64,000 nt of DNA, taken from positions 1 through 64,000 of the forward strand of contig JAFGND010000057.1 in assembly GCA_016927185.1 (NCBI GenBank), read 5' to 3'. Below are positions 25,558 to 34,581 of the stretch, piece after piece. The notes beneath the pieces are model-generated. The model saw only the letters and a program-made list of their open reading frames with translations, ran no database searches and was not told the DNA's origin. The position numbers and the translations under genes were made by a program. The stretch's first letter is position 1. Every line of letters begins with the position of its first letter. Source of the stretch: Candidatus Coatesiibacteriota bacterium (GTDB taxonomy: Bacteria > JAFGND01).

Positions 25558-26399
25558 AAATATTTATCTCTCTCGATATAGGCATAAGCATTATGGTTAT
25601 GGATTGATTCAAGGCTTTCCCCTTCTATTGAAAACCAGATAATTCTTTTGTCAGAAATCATCTTTTCGGCAATGTTTCTGACCAGGTCTTCGATAAAAAC
25701 AGGATTTTCGTAAGCTCTTTCCGTAATATGCTTTTCATCTGCTCTTTTAAGTAATGGATAAATAGCCGCACTTGCAGACTTTTCTGCCACTTCAATCAGA
25801 TCTTCTATCCACACTAATTCAAGTGTCCTTACTCTAATCCTTGCAAAACTTCTCTGGTTATGAGCTCCGAAATCGCTTATTTCCTTGCTGCACGGGCAGA
25901 GGGTTATCAGGGGAACAGTTACTTCGAGTAGATAGTCTTCATGATTAATCCCTTTTTCACCTATGAATTTGCATCCATATCCCATAAGGCTTTTTATTTT
26001 GCTGATGGGAGCTTTCTTCTGTATAAAGTACTTGAAACTTATCTCAATGTGAGCTGTCTCCGCTTCAAGTTTTTTAAGCATATCATCAAGTATTTTTCCC
26101 ATATTGTATAGAGTTATTTCTCCTTTATATTGATTCAATATTTCGATGAATCTGCTCATATGAGTTCCCTTGAATTGTTGAGGAAGCTCGACATACATAT
26201 TGATACTTGCAACAGTTGGTTGCCTGTCTTTCTCCTTGTCTAGAACTATTATTGGGTATTCAAGCCCTTTAACACCTACTTTGTCTATGCTTAAGCCTCT
26301 TTTGTCTTTCCTTTTCTGAACATCTTTCATAAAGGTCATGGAAGAAGAGCAGGGCAGGGGAGTCAAGAATAATAGATTTCTTTTTTCATTATTGTGCAA
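25554..26399 (-). CDS. folE2: GTP cyclohydrolase FolE2 (type IB)
   Basis: A 281-residue type IB GTP cyclohydrolase I, which converts GTP to 7,8-dihydroneopterin triphosphate for folate (or queuosine-type deazapurine) synthesis and works with metals other than zinc. Diagnostic motifs: 'KRGLSIDKVGVKGLEYPI' near 34-50 and TLCPCSKEISDFGAHNQR at 167-182 with Cys168 and Cys170. The start is at TTG. Nearer ATGs at residues 21 and 24 have no better ribosome site, so the true N-terminus is uncertain. First gene of the unit with the aminotransferase and LpxH-like protein. Confidence 0.92.
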   Translation of the reverse strand: MHNNEKRNLLFLTPLPCSSSMTFMKDVQKRKDKRGLSIDKVGVKGLEYPIIVLDKEKDRQPTVASINMYVELPQQFKGTHMSRFIEILNQYKGEITLYNMGKILDDMLKKLEAETAHIEISFKYFIQKKAPISKIKSLMGYGCKFIGEKGINHEDYLLEVTVPLITLCPCSKEISDFGAHNQRSFARIRVRTLELVWIEDLIEVAEKSASAAIYPLLKRADEKHITERAYENPVFIEDLVRNIAEKMISDKRIIWFSIEGESLESIHNHNAYAYIERDKYL

Positions 26400-26512
26400 T
26401 ATTTTACAACTTTTACTTATACTCGCTGAAAAATATTTACAAACAGCAGTTATTAAAATGGCATATTTTTTGCTATATTATTGATGATTCTCAACTACCA
26501 AAGGAGGAGAAT

Positions 26513-27349
26513 ATGAAAAACCTAATACTTTCAATTATTATAACCATTTTGTTTTTAGACATTTTGCATGCCAGGAAAAGCCCCTTTGAGTTTTCACTGA
26601 GTTGGGAGCCATGGAATCCAGGTCTTAATTCAAAAATTGCTATTGCAGATACATCATTCGAACAGAAATCATTCAGTTTGAATGATGTTGGAATTGATTC
26701 AAAGTGGCTTACTCAATGTGTAAGTGTATCATTTGGAATTTCAGGGATTCATTACTTCAATTATACAAATCTTCCCTTTTCATATAGTGGAGAAAAGGTT
26801 CTCAACAAGCAGATATATTTCAAGGAATTGAGTTTTAATCCTAATGACAGCGTTTTATCTGCCATCGATTTATCTGTAAAGCAATTCAGCTATACCGGTT
26901 ATTTCATAAAAAAGAAGCATTTCAAGATTGGCATGGGAATATCTGCTCAGATTGCCAATCTGAATGCAAGCATGGAAAGCAGGATAACAGGATACAGGCA
27001 GAACTATGAAAGACAGCTAATTGCTCCTGTTCCATACTTGAATCTCGGCATAAATACTAAATATGTACAATTCGAAGGCAAGATAGGAACTATTTCCACT
27101 CTCTGGCTGAGCAAACTTTCAAGATATGAAGATTACTTTGATAAATCTGATACTGTTAAGGAGATTCTGGAAAAGAAGGGAAAGATTTTTCATTCTGAAG
27201 TAATCATTCAGACAAGACCCTTGTCTTATATGGCTTTAGGTCTGGGATACAGGAATTATAATGCGGTCTGGCAACTAGATGATTCCCATGGAGATATAAG
27301 ATTCGAGGGAATATTCATGCGAACAAGTTTCTATGCTCCATTTAAATAA
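26513..27349 (+). CDS. Exported beta-rich protein, probable outer-membrane barrel
   Basis: A 278-residue protein with a signal peptide (1-20, cleavage near LHARKS) and alternating amphipathic beta strands with many aromatic residues throughout, ending in a strand of the type 'FEGIFMRTSFYAPFK'. A strong AAGGAGGAG ribosome site precedes the ATG. It is a single-gene unit closed by a clear terminator at 27353. No family is recognised; a small outer-membrane barrel is inferred from the strand pattern. Confidence 0.75.
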   Translation: MKNLILSIIITILFLDILHARKSPFEFSLSWEPWNPGLNSKIAIADTSFEQKSFSLNDVGIDSKWLTQCVSVSFGISGIHYFNYTNLPFSYSGEKVLNKQIYFKELSFNPNDSVLSAIDLSVKQFSYTGYFIKKKHFKIGMGISAQIANLNASMESRITGYRQNYERQLIAPVPYLNLGINTKYVQFEGKIGTISTLWLSKLSRYEDYFDKSDTVKEILEKKGKIFHSEVIIQTRPLSYMALGLGYRNYNAVWQLDDSHGDIRFEGIFMRTSFYAPFK

Positions 27350-27352
27350 AAT

Positions 27353-27385
27353 AAAAACCTGCAGATTTTGCAGGTTTTTCTTTAT
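27353..27385 (+). terminator. Rho-independent terminator
   Basis: The 11-bp perfect stem AAAAACCTGCA / TGCAGGTTTTT (27353-27363 / 27369-27379) with a 5-nt loop is followed by a T-rich run, 4 nt after the stop codon of the barrel gene. Confidence 0.92.
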
Positions 27386-27438
27386 TTAAGACTTGCCATA
27401 TTTTATTTTTTCACTATATTAGAGTTGGAGGTATGAAA

Positions 27439-28602
27439 ATGAAAAATAGACTATTAAATATCGTAATTTCAATCAGCTTTCTGTTACTTGCAGGTTGCGA
27501 GAGTGATAATTTTCTTCCCTATGAACTGGATAATGAAAACTTGGGTCGCTCTTCACCTGACATTCCTTATTATTTATGGACAGAATCTTTTACTGAAAAC
27601 AATCTTGGTTATGCAGCCATAGTTGGAGGTAAATTGGTTGCTCTTTCATGGGATGGCAGTGCATATTGCATGAGAACCAGCAATGCTTCTTTGTTATGGA
27701 AACAGACAACTCCCGTATCATATGACTGAATGGGTGCAGGAATTGTAAGGAATCGTGTATTCCTGCTTTCAGACAAGGTTTATTTACTGGACATGGAGAA
27801 TGGAACAGAAATATGGTCTTATTCATCTCCGTTCAAGAACGCTGGCAGAACTTCCCCAGTATATGACGATCAATTAAACAGGCTTTTTGTAGTTTTTGAT
27901 AAAGGAATTATTGCAGCACTTGACTTCAATAATGGAAGTGAAATATGGTTGAAGTCATTGAGCGAATCACCTGGCTGCAGTCCTTTGTTATCTAAATATT
28001 TCTATGTAATAGCTAAAGATGGAAAACTTTATGCATTTGACAAGCAGAATGGCAATTCTATCTGGGTAAAGACTCTTGAAGAATCTTCATTTTCTGCAGG
28101 GAGTTTAGCTATAAACAAGAAATATTTGTTCGCAGGATACAAGAAGTCGATTAATTGCCTGAATCCCGAGAATGGAAATCTTATCTGGAAAAGCCTTCCT
28201 GATGTTTATATGGAAGGGACTTTCGGAGCAGTTGATGATAGCAGATTTTATTCAATTTCATCAGATAAGATCATTGCATTAGACATAAACAATGGCAGCA
28301 TTTTATGGGTTTTCAATCTGCCTACAAGCAATTTGACAACGACATTGACGCTTCATGCTGATAATGTACTTGTCAATGGTTTCAAGATATTTGCGTTGAA
28401 AAGGACAACCGGACAGTTTGTATGGTCTAAAAATGGATATGCTGCACCATATGGACCAATCACTGTTTCCAACAATATTGCCTACTTTGGATATCTTGAT
28501 GGAGCAGGGCTTTCTGCATTGAAATTGCCTGGTAATTATACAGGTAAAACATGGAATTTTTACAGGAGTGATTTAGCCAATTCATCATATCTTCCAGAAT
28601 AG
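27439..28602 (+). pseudogene. PQQ-like beta-propeller lipoprotein interrupted by an in-frame TGA
   Basis: One reading frame encodes a lipoprotein (signal peptide and lipobox LAGCE) followed by about seven PQQ-type propeller blades such as LYAFDKQNGNSIWVKTL and IIALDINNGSILWVFNLP. It resembles BamB-like or outer-membrane scaffold propellers. The frame is broken only by TGA at 27727-27729, with coding resuming at once (next codon ATG 27730) and no frameshift. GGAGG at 27427 suits the ATG at 27439 better than that at 27433. The interruption may be a real nonsense mutation, an assembly error or recoding. An 8-bp stem-loop begins 7 nt after the TGA. The downstream part lacks its own ribosome site. 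Confidence 0.72.
27736..27766 (+). other. Stem-loop directly downstream of the in-frame TGA
   Basis: GCAGGAAT (27736-27743) and ATTCCTGC (27759-27766) form a perfect 8-bp stem with a 15-nt loop, and the flanks GGG/TTTC could add weak pairs. Bacterial selenocysteine insertion elements lie at this position after UGA, but the loop has not been matched to a known SECIS consensus. It may equally be a chance feature. Confidence 0.4.
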
Positions 28603-28677
28603 AACACTATAACATTTTGCTTGACATTATTTACCGAGATATGTCTCTTTGGAATATCAAGTTAAAGATGAGGAAGT

Positions 28678-29589
28678 ATGGGCTGGCTAGATGAAGCTAA
28701 AGATCAATTACAAAGAGCTTTAGGCACAAAGAAAGTAATAAGAAAAAGACAGGATGGAGAAGAGGCTAATCTTTTATTAAAAGATCCTACTATATATCTG
28801 GATAAGCTTAACAATATAATTTCGAAGATATATAAGGGACAAGAGCCTTATGATTATTTCCTGAAATTTCAAAGTGCAAGAATATCACAGCTTTCAAGAG
28901 CTTCACAGCTTGAAAACGATGACACTAGTTATTTTGATTTAGAGCAGTTTCAAAAGAAATCAAGAATCCTTGAGGACGATTATGTTAATCTTATAAAAAA
29001 AATATACTCAGGAAAAAATATACATTCAACTTTTCCCATTCAGTTTTATAAGATACTGGTAAGGGGAGATTCTATTGATAATGATGTTTTCATTTATACC
29101 GGAGCATACAGCCTCTCGGAAGATGGCTATGATATATATATTCCTGTGATCTTTCTGCTTGACGGTACGCTTTTCTCATTTGTTTATCAGTTTTACGACA
29201 AACCTAGTGAAATATTATATGGTTCAAATTATATAGGGAATTCACTTGATTTGTATACTGTTCAGAAATCAGAAATGGATGTCAAATCCAGCAACAAAAT
29301 CCAGAAGGAAATAGTATTAATTCATACTGAAATAAATCCAGTGAAGCTGAAAAAATCAATCAGAAGAATGGAAGTTCTGAATTCCGGTAAATCAAAGACA
29401 TCAATAGTCCCTGAGGAAGAAAGCAAGAATTATTTCATAAAAGCTTATCGAATACTAAGAATGGCTTCATTCCTTGATTATACAAGGCAGGAGCATTTAT
29501 ATTCATTACTTGATCTTGTTGAACAGACAATACTGCCTGGTCACAAGAAATCATTGCTTGATAAAATTCCATTACTTGATGAAATTTAA
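28678..29589 (+). CDS. Cytoplasmic protein of unknown function
   Basis: A 303-residue protein with no signal peptide or membrane helix, beginning 'MGWLDEAKDQLQRALGTKK'. The N-terminus is helical; the middle (about 120-215) alternates beta strands (FPIQFYKILVRGDSIDNDVFIYTG, FSFVYQFYDKPSEILYG). The C-terminal 80 residues are helical and charged. No family is recognised. AGGAAG precedes the ATG and a TTGACA word lies 57 nt upstream (28621). It ends 4 nt inside the convergent metalloprotease-like gene. Confidence 0.78.
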   Translation: MGWLDEAKDQLQRALGTKKVIRKRQDGEEANLLLKDPTIYLDKLNNIISKIYKGQEPYDYFLKFQSARISQLSRASQLENDDTSYFDLEQFQKKSRILEDDYVNLIKKIYSGKNIHSTFPIQFYKILVRGDSIDNDVFIYTGAYSLSEDGYDIYIPVIFLLDGTLFSFVYQFYDKPSEILYGSNYIGNSLDLYTVQKSEMDVKSSNKIQKEIVLIHTEINPVKLKKSIRRMEVLNSGKSKTSIVPEEESKNYFIKAYRILRMASFLDYTRQEHLYSLLDLVEQTILPGHKKSLLDKIPLLDEI

Positions 29590-30992
29590 TCTTTCTGAAG
29601 AGTTATAGTTATTGTTGTTTTTTCGCCTTTTATCGGTTGAATAACCAATACAAAAATACTCTGATTATTCTTTGAAAATGTTGCTGAATCAGATGATATC
29701 TCACCTGTTTTCCAGCCTCTGGAAGGCATTTCTTTGGCATACCATTTAATAATCTTTGATGGTTCATCATCAGATTCACCAGTCAAGGTATTGCCCTGTT
29801 TTTTAAAAACGCAACCTGGATAATTGAAATCCGAAATTGAAAAGGGAGATGTTTTATGTTCGTCAGTTTTGGAACCTGGTTCGCTTTTTGAAATTTTACT
29901 GAAGAAATCTTTATTCAGATCTTCCAAGTCCTTACCTGTTAATTCCTTCCATGATTTTTCTAGATTCCTTGATTGATAAAGTTTCTTCAGTATTTCAGTT
30001 CCATATGTTTCATCAATGAATCTTACAAATGCTGCGGATTGAGGATAAGTTATTTCTGAAGAATGTTTGAAAAAGCTATAAGCTAATTCCTTGGTATGTA
30101 ATAATTTATCTTTATTGTCTTTGCACCATTCATACTCGTTTCTGCCAGTCTGATCCAGATATACTGCAAGACCCTCTCCAAAGAGGGCACTGCTAGGAAT
30201 CCCCCATTCATATGATATAACATGAGTTATCTCATGACCGAAAGTCTGTTCTCTTTTTGGTCCAAATTCCAGATGACAACGCTTCTCAAATCCTTGTGCA
30301 AAACCAAGTTCTCTCAGGGTAAGTTTCTTGCCTTGTTCAGATGTATCATATAAGAATAAAGTTATCTTTTCCTTAGGATTAATTGAAAGTTTCTTGGTGA
30401 TTTGTGCATAAGCTTTTTCAAAACCACTTTTTATGTAATCTATTTTATTGGAAGCCTGTGATGAAGGATTGGCATAAAAGATCAGATGATCAGTTTCAAA
30501 TTTCAGTGAAAGTACCAGCTTTACATTTTCATATCCATTCATTCTCAGCTCCCAGACATTTAAGTCCTCCATGGCACCCTTTGGCTTGCCAATTTCCTCT
30601 GCTTTATTCAAATATTCGAAAGCCTTTTTGTTGTCTCCTGCCAGGTATTCTGCTTTCGCAGCAGTGAGATATCCCCATGCTATAGTCCAGTCAGGTTTTC
30701 CTGTTTTAGTAGCAAAAAAGGCAGATATATATTTTTTTGCATTAGCTACATCTTCCTCATCAACTGCTATTCTTGCTATGCCTAGCGATGCTTCAGCAAG
30801 GTTTCTGTTATTTGCTATTTCCTTTTCAAACAACAATTTTGCCTTCTGTGAATCCCCTTCCGTATAATATTTATATGCTTGCTGTAAACTGCTGTTATTC
30901 TGCTGATTGTTGCTATTATCCTGTGAAATGGATTTTTTGTTGCAGCCGAAAATCACAAACAAAAACATCAAGAAAATCAATACTCTTTTCAT
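29586..30992 (-). CDS. Peptidase-MA-like (gluzincin) lipoprotein with TPRs and small C-terminal domain
   Basis: A 468-residue predicted lipoprotein: lipobox VIFGC (Cys17), TPR-like repeats at about 35-145, and a gluzincin-type metalloprotease domain with HEITH (253-257) and the downstream glutamate in FGEGLAVYLD (Glu273), as in the MA-like clan. The C-terminal ~85 residues (about 385-468) resemble the mature part of the lipoprotein at 20-487 (both have 'YP', a helix around 'IIKWYAKEMPSRGW' and following beta strands). AGGAG precedes the ATG. It follows the barrel and KdsB genes in a minus-strand operon. Confidence 0.85.
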   Translation of the reverse strand: MKRVLIFLMFLFVIFGCNKKSISQDNSNNQQNNSSLQQAYKYYTEGDSQKAKLLFEKEIANNRNLAEASLGIARIAVDEEDVANAKKYISAFFATKTGKPDWTIAWGYLTAAKAEYLAGDNKKAFEYLNKAEEIGKPKGAMEDLNVWELRMNGYENVKLVLSLKFETDHLIFYANPSSQASNKIDYIKSGFEKAYAQITKKLSINPKEKITLFLYDTSEQGKKLTLRELGFAQGFEKRCHLEFGPKREQTFGHEITHVISYEWGIPSSALFGEGLAVYLDQTGRNEYEWCKDNKDKLLHTKELAYSFFKHSSEITYPQSAAFVRFIDETYGTEILKKLYQSRNLEKSWKELTGKDLEDLNKDFFSKISKSEPGSKTDEHKTSPFSISDFNYPGCVFKKQGNTLTGESDDEPSKIIKWYAKEMPSRGWKTGEISSDSATFSKNNQSIFVLVIQPIKGEKTTITITLQKD

Positions 30993-31004
30993 AACATTAC
31001 TCTC

Positions 31005-32225
31005 CTAAAATTGAACAATCAAGTGACAATGTATCTTATCATATAGGAAAAAACCAGGACCCCACATATCATCTCCTCTGTCAAGTTCCCAGCCTTTCCT
31101 GAATTGGAATCTTGCTCCATTATTAAATGGGAATTCAATAGCAGATATAATCCTGTTTTGAACTCCATCACTTCTGCCATCCATTCCATAATTCTCGAAA
31201 TTCACATCGCTTCTCAAATATGTGGTGTTCATATCTAGTTTCCAGAACAGATGATGATTTATGCTTATTGTTGGCAAGAGGTTTTCTCTCTTGATATTCT
31301 GAGTTTCTTTTCTGTAAAGAATTTCGTTCAGTATCTGACAGGATGCTCCTATCCAGAGATTGGGTTTCTTGAATATATAATAAAACATGGGTTCAATAAT
31401 TACTGTCTCTCTTTTGAAAAACAAGTTTTTATCTGCATCTTTGTGATCATATTCTTCATCATAGTCAAATCTATAGAATTCCCTCAGTCCAATTGCAATA
31501 TGATCTTGAGGCTGATATAAATGATATCCTTTTAATCTTACTTTCTTGACAGCTTCATAGTAAGTACTGTCTGGTTTTTCTATTATCTTGTATTCCGCCT
31601 TTGATTGTCTTGTGTAATAAAAAGAAAAAGTGGAATGTATATTTTCAGCATGTCTATACTTTGTTTCCATGAAATAAGTCAATGGATAGCTTTTGTAGAA
31701 TTTCTGTTTGCCGTCTTTGTCTTCTGAATATGACCAGTTATTATCAAAATCATTTACAATAAGCCCGGCATCAATATCTATATTTTTCTTATGCCAGCCA
31801 ATACTGTAACCATTGTCACTTTCTCTCTTTATAAAGGAAGGATATAAATGCATTGCTACTCTAGGGCCACTCTTAAATTGCCAGAATAATGTAAACTCCC
31901 TGTTTTCCTCAACTGCATCTATAAGCTCTTCCTTCTGATATCTGAATTTGAAGTTCAAATCCTCCCAGAGATTTCTCTCAATCTTCAAATCTGTATTAAC
32001 ATAAAATTCCTGCATAGAAAAACAGCCCATGCTTACCTGCATTCCGCTATTCCAGTTGTTGAAATCTCTTTGCCAATCCCAATATAGAGTTCCCATCCAG
32101 ACATCCAGGAGATATTCCATATCGTATTTCTCTGGAAATGCATATTTAGAATCCCTTGAGAATAGTGAATTAACAGATAATAAAACAATCAGGAGTTTAA
32201 GATATCCAGCCCATTTGCAATGCAT
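31005..32225 (-). CDS. Outer-membrane beta-barrel protein, unknown
   Basis: A 406-residue exported protein with a signal peptide (cleavage near residue 23) and repeated aromatic beta strands (for example ENIHSTFSFYYTRQSK, KPNLWIGASCQILNEI), ending in FLYDKIHCHLIVQF with a C-terminal Phe typical of barrel assembly signals. The start overlaps the 3' end of kdsB by 29 nt. GAGA precedes the ATG within kdsB, so coupling to kdsB translation is likely. Family not recognised. Confidence 0.78.
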   Translation of the reverse strand: MHCKWAGYLKLLIVLLSVNSLFSRDSKYAFPEKYDMEYLLDVWMGTLYWDWQRDFNNWNSGMQVSMGCFSMQEFYVNTDLKIERNLWEDLNFKFRYQKEELIDAVEENREFTLFWQFKSGPRVAMHLYPSFIKRESDNGYSIGWHKKNIDIDAGLIVNDFDNNWSYSEDKDGKQKFYKSYPLTYFMETKYRHAENIHSTFSFYYTRQSKAEYKIIEKPDSTYYEAVKKVRLKGYHLYQPQDHIAIGLREFYRFDYDEEYDHKDADKNLFFKRETVIIEPMFYYIFKKPNLWIGASCQILNEILYRKETQNIKRENLLPTISINHHLFWKLDMNTTYLRSDVNFENYGMDGRSDGVQNRIISAIEFPFNNGARFQFRKGWELDRGDDMWGPGFFLYDKIHCHLIVQF

Positions 32226-32940
32226 ATTCTCTTGCTCTTTTCAGATCAGCTACAGTGTCAACACTAATTCCGTTGTAATCAGTTTTAATCAAGTATATTT
32301 TATACCCGTTTTCCAAAACCCTCAACTGCTCAAGTCTTTCTGCCAGCTCAAGCCGAGATTGTGGTAATTTAACAAGTTTCAGAAGGAAATCCCTTTTGTA
32401 AAAGTATACTCCTATATGTTTCAGATAGTGTGTCTGCAATATATCTCTATAAAACGGGATAGGACTACGTGAGAAATATAAGGCAAAATGATCTTCAGTT
32501 TCAACAACCTTGACATGATTGATATCCAGGATGGAATTGATATCACAATCCTCGGTTACCAGTGTTCCCATTTGTATTTCAGGCCTTGTTTTCATCTCAT
32601 TAACACCTTTTTCAAGGGCATCTATTGATATGAATGGTTCATCTGCCTGGACATTGACTATCAAATCTGCATTCTTGATTCTTGCTGCTACTTCGGCAAC
32701 TCTATCTGTACCACTAGGATGATCGGATCTTGTTAATTCTACTATCCCTCCAAAACCTTCCACTTCATTCTTTATTCTCTCGTTATCAGTTGCTACAATA
32801 ACCTTATCAATGCCTTTAACTTGTTTAACCCTGTCATATATCCATGATAGTATTGACTTTCCACCAATATCAGCAAGCACTTTTCCAAGAAAACGTTTTG
32901 ATTCATATCTTGCTGGAATGATGCAAATAGTTCCTGACAT
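32197..32940 (-). CDS. kdsB: 3-deoxy-manno-octulosonate cytidylyltransferase (KdsB)
   Basis: A 247-residue nucleotidyltransferase that activates Kdo as CMP-Kdo for LPS inner-core synthesis. Diagnostic motifs are 'IPARYESKRFLGK' (N-terminal nucleotide loop), 'TDNERI', 'SDHPSGTDRVAEVA', 'NVQADEPF' and 'YFSRSPIPF'. Length and order match the family throughout. It is part of a four-gene minus-strand unit with a small exported protein upstream and the barrel and lipoprotein genes downstream. It is the best marker that this genome makes Kdo-containing LPS. Confidence 0.95.
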   Translation of the reverse strand: MSGTICIIPARYESKRFLGKVLADIGGKSILSWIYDRVKQVKGIDKVIVATDNERIKNEVEGFGGIVELTRSDHPSGTDRVAEVAARIKNADLIVNVQADEPFISIDALEKGVNEMKTRPEIQMGTLVTEDCDINSILDINHVKVVETEDHFALYFSRSPIPFYRDILQTHYLKHIGVYFYKRDFLLKLVKLPQSRLELAERLEQLRVLENGYKIYLIKTDYNGISVDTVADLKRAREYALQMGWIS

Positions 32941-32951
32941 TAAGAAAGTGC

Positions 32952-33290
32952 CTATTCTTCAAGCAATTTATAGATTTTTACGGGAGTGTTATCATTAGGT
33001 GATTTCTCATACAATTTTCTTATCTTGTTCCAGAGAACAGAATCTCTGCTTGCTGTTATAGTAATCAGTTTTCTCTGTTTATAATCATAATAGTAAATTT
33101 GATTCTGATTTTTTTTGCTGCTTAGTTTTATTGTATTATCCATTTTCTCTTTAAGGAATTTGACAAGTGCTTTAGCTTGTTCTTTTGCTTTTTCTAGAGT
33201 ATTTAAAGAGTCTTCTGCTGCTGCTTCATTTGCCAGGATATAACTGGAAGACAGTAGTAGAATGATTATTATCAAAAAGATTTTTTTCAT
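32952..33290 (-). CDS. Small exported protein
   Basis: A 112-residue protein with a signal peptide (1-21, cleavage ILANEA) followed by a charged helix (TLEKAKEQAKALVKFLKEKM) and a short beta-rich part (QIYYYDYKQRKLITITAS). GAGGAGAA lies before the ATG. Eleven nt separate it from kdsB, so they are cotranscribed. No family recognised. Confidence 0.72.
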   Translation of the reverse strand: MKKIFLIIIILLLSSSYILANEAAAEDSLNTLEKAKEQAKALVKFLKEKMDNTIKLSSKKNQNQIYYYDYKQRKLITITASRDSVLWNKIRKLYEKSPNDNTPVKIYKLLEE

Positions 33291-33387
33291 GTATTCTCCT
33301 CGCCTTTAATATTATTGACGGTATGAACAGAAATCATTACCTGCCAAAAATAATCAAGCATAAAAAATATAAGCTAAAATCCTTTTG

Positions 33388-33416
33388 CTGTCAAATGCAA
33401 AAGCAGCATTTATAAT
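33388..33416 (+). promoter_or_regulatory. Candidate sigma-70-type promoter for the ftsY operon
   Basis: CTGTCA (33388-33393; 4 of 6 matches to TTGACA) and TATAAT (33411-33416, perfect) are spaced by exactly 17 nt. This is the best promoter-like match noticed in the window and would drive ftsY-dxs and the genes that follow. Confidence 0.55.
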
Positions 33417-33593
33417 ATGAGTAAAACCCTTTTTCATAAACTCCAAATACTACTGGAAAATAAGGATATTGAAACAGGGAACTTTGAAAAGCTTTCCATT
33501 AATTCAGAAGCAATGCGGGATTTATCAAAAAATTATAAATATTCTACTTCTTATAGAAAAAAATTGACACAGGATTGGCTTTTACAAGCCTGA
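33417..33593 (+). CDS. Possible 58-residue protein upstream of ftsY
   Basis: An open frame from ATG 33417 to TGA 33593, encoding a charged helical peptide (begins MSKTLFHKLQILLENKD). No Shine-Dalgarno site precedes the ATG, and the TATAAT promoter box ends at the base before it, so a transcript from that promoter would lack this start. No family recognised; it may be spurious. Confidence 0.3.
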   Translation: MSKTLFHKLQILLENKDIETGNFEKLSINSEAMRDLSKNYKYSTSYRKKLTQDWLLQA

Positions 33594-33627
33594 GAAAAAT
33601 ATATATTTGAAGATATTGGAGTATTGA

Positions 33628-34581
33628 ATGGGATTTTTCCAATCCATTAAAGATTCTTTGAAGAAAACCAGGGATGGTCTGGTTAACAAAGTCCAGACAA
33701 TTATTGTAACAAAAAAGAAAATCGACAACGATACCCTTGAGGATCTTGAAGAGGTTTTGATAGCATCTGATTTGGGAACAGAACCGACAAATGAGATAAT
33801 TTCAAAGTTGAAAGAGAGAATAAAGAAAGAAGGTTTCATAGAAATAGATGATTTATATGAAACTCTTTCAGAAGTAGTCTGTGATTATGTCGGAGAAGAG
33901 AGAGACTTTTTCAACAAGGATACTTTCCCTGCCAAGCCATTTGTAATCATGATAATAGGAATAAATGGAGTCGGGAAAACAACTACCATTGGTAAAATGG
34001 CTCATAGATTCAGGGCGGCAGGATCGAGTGTTTTAATAGCAGCAGCAGATACTTTCAGAGCAGCAGCCATAGAACAGCTTGAAATATGGGCTGAAAGAGC
34101 TGGAGTTGATATTGTCAAGCATAAAAGCGGTTCTGATCCTGCAGCAGTTGTATTTGATGCAATGAATGCGGCCAGATCAAGGAATATGGATGTAGTTATT
34201 ATAGACACTGCTGGCAGGCTTCATACAAAAACCAATCTCATAGAGGAGCTTAAGAAAATAAACAGGATATGTAAAAGGGCAATTCCAGAAGCACCACATG
34301 AAACTCTGCTTGTAATTGATGCAATAACAGGACAGAATGGTTTGTCTCAGGCAAAGGTTTTCAAGGAAACTATGGATGCTTCAGGAATAATAATTGCAAA
34401 ACTTGATGGAACAGCAAAAGGAGGTATAGCTCTTTCAATAAAAAGACAACTTGACCTTCCAATTGTGCTTATTGGTACTGGTGAAGGATTAGATGATCTG
34501 AGAGAATTCGTTCCCAAAGATTATGCAATGGGATTTGTTCCTAATAAAGAAATTGAGGAAGAAAATGGGAAAACTGATTGA
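33628..34581 (+). CDS. ftsY: Signal recognition particle receptor FtsY
   Basis: A 317-residue SRP GTPase that docks ribosome-SRP complexes at the inner membrane. Helical N domain at 1-90, then the NG GTPase: P-loop GVGKTTTIGKMA near 112-124, 'ADTFRAAAIEQL', DTAGR near 195 and 'AKLDGTAKGG' near 256. It lacks the acidic A domain of E. coli, as many compact FtsY proteins do. The dxs start lies inside its 3' end (17-nt overlap). Confidence 0.97.
   Translation: MGFFQSIKDSLKKTRDGLVNKVQTIIVTKKKIDNDTLEDLEEVLIASDLGTEPTNEIISKLKERIKKEGFIEIDDLYETLSEVVCDYVGEERDFFNKDTFPAKPFVIMIIGINGVGKTTTIGKMAHRFRAAGSSVLIAAADTFRAAAIEQLEIWAERAGVDIVKHKSGSDPAAVVFDAMNAARSRNMDVVIIDTAGRLHTKTNLIEELKKINRICKRAIPEAPHETLLVIDAITGQNGLSQAKVFKETMDASGIIIAKLDGTAKGGIALSIKRQLDLPIVLIGTGEGLDDLREFVPKDYAMGFVPNKEIEEENGKTD

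Larger units (their letters stand above)
33291..33627. other. Spacer upstream of ftsY
   Basis: A 337-bp stretch between a minus-strand exported-protein gene and ftsY. It holds a candidate plus-strand promoter (33388-33416) and a 58-codon open frame (33417-33593). No RNA gene or repeat is seen. Confidence 0.5.
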
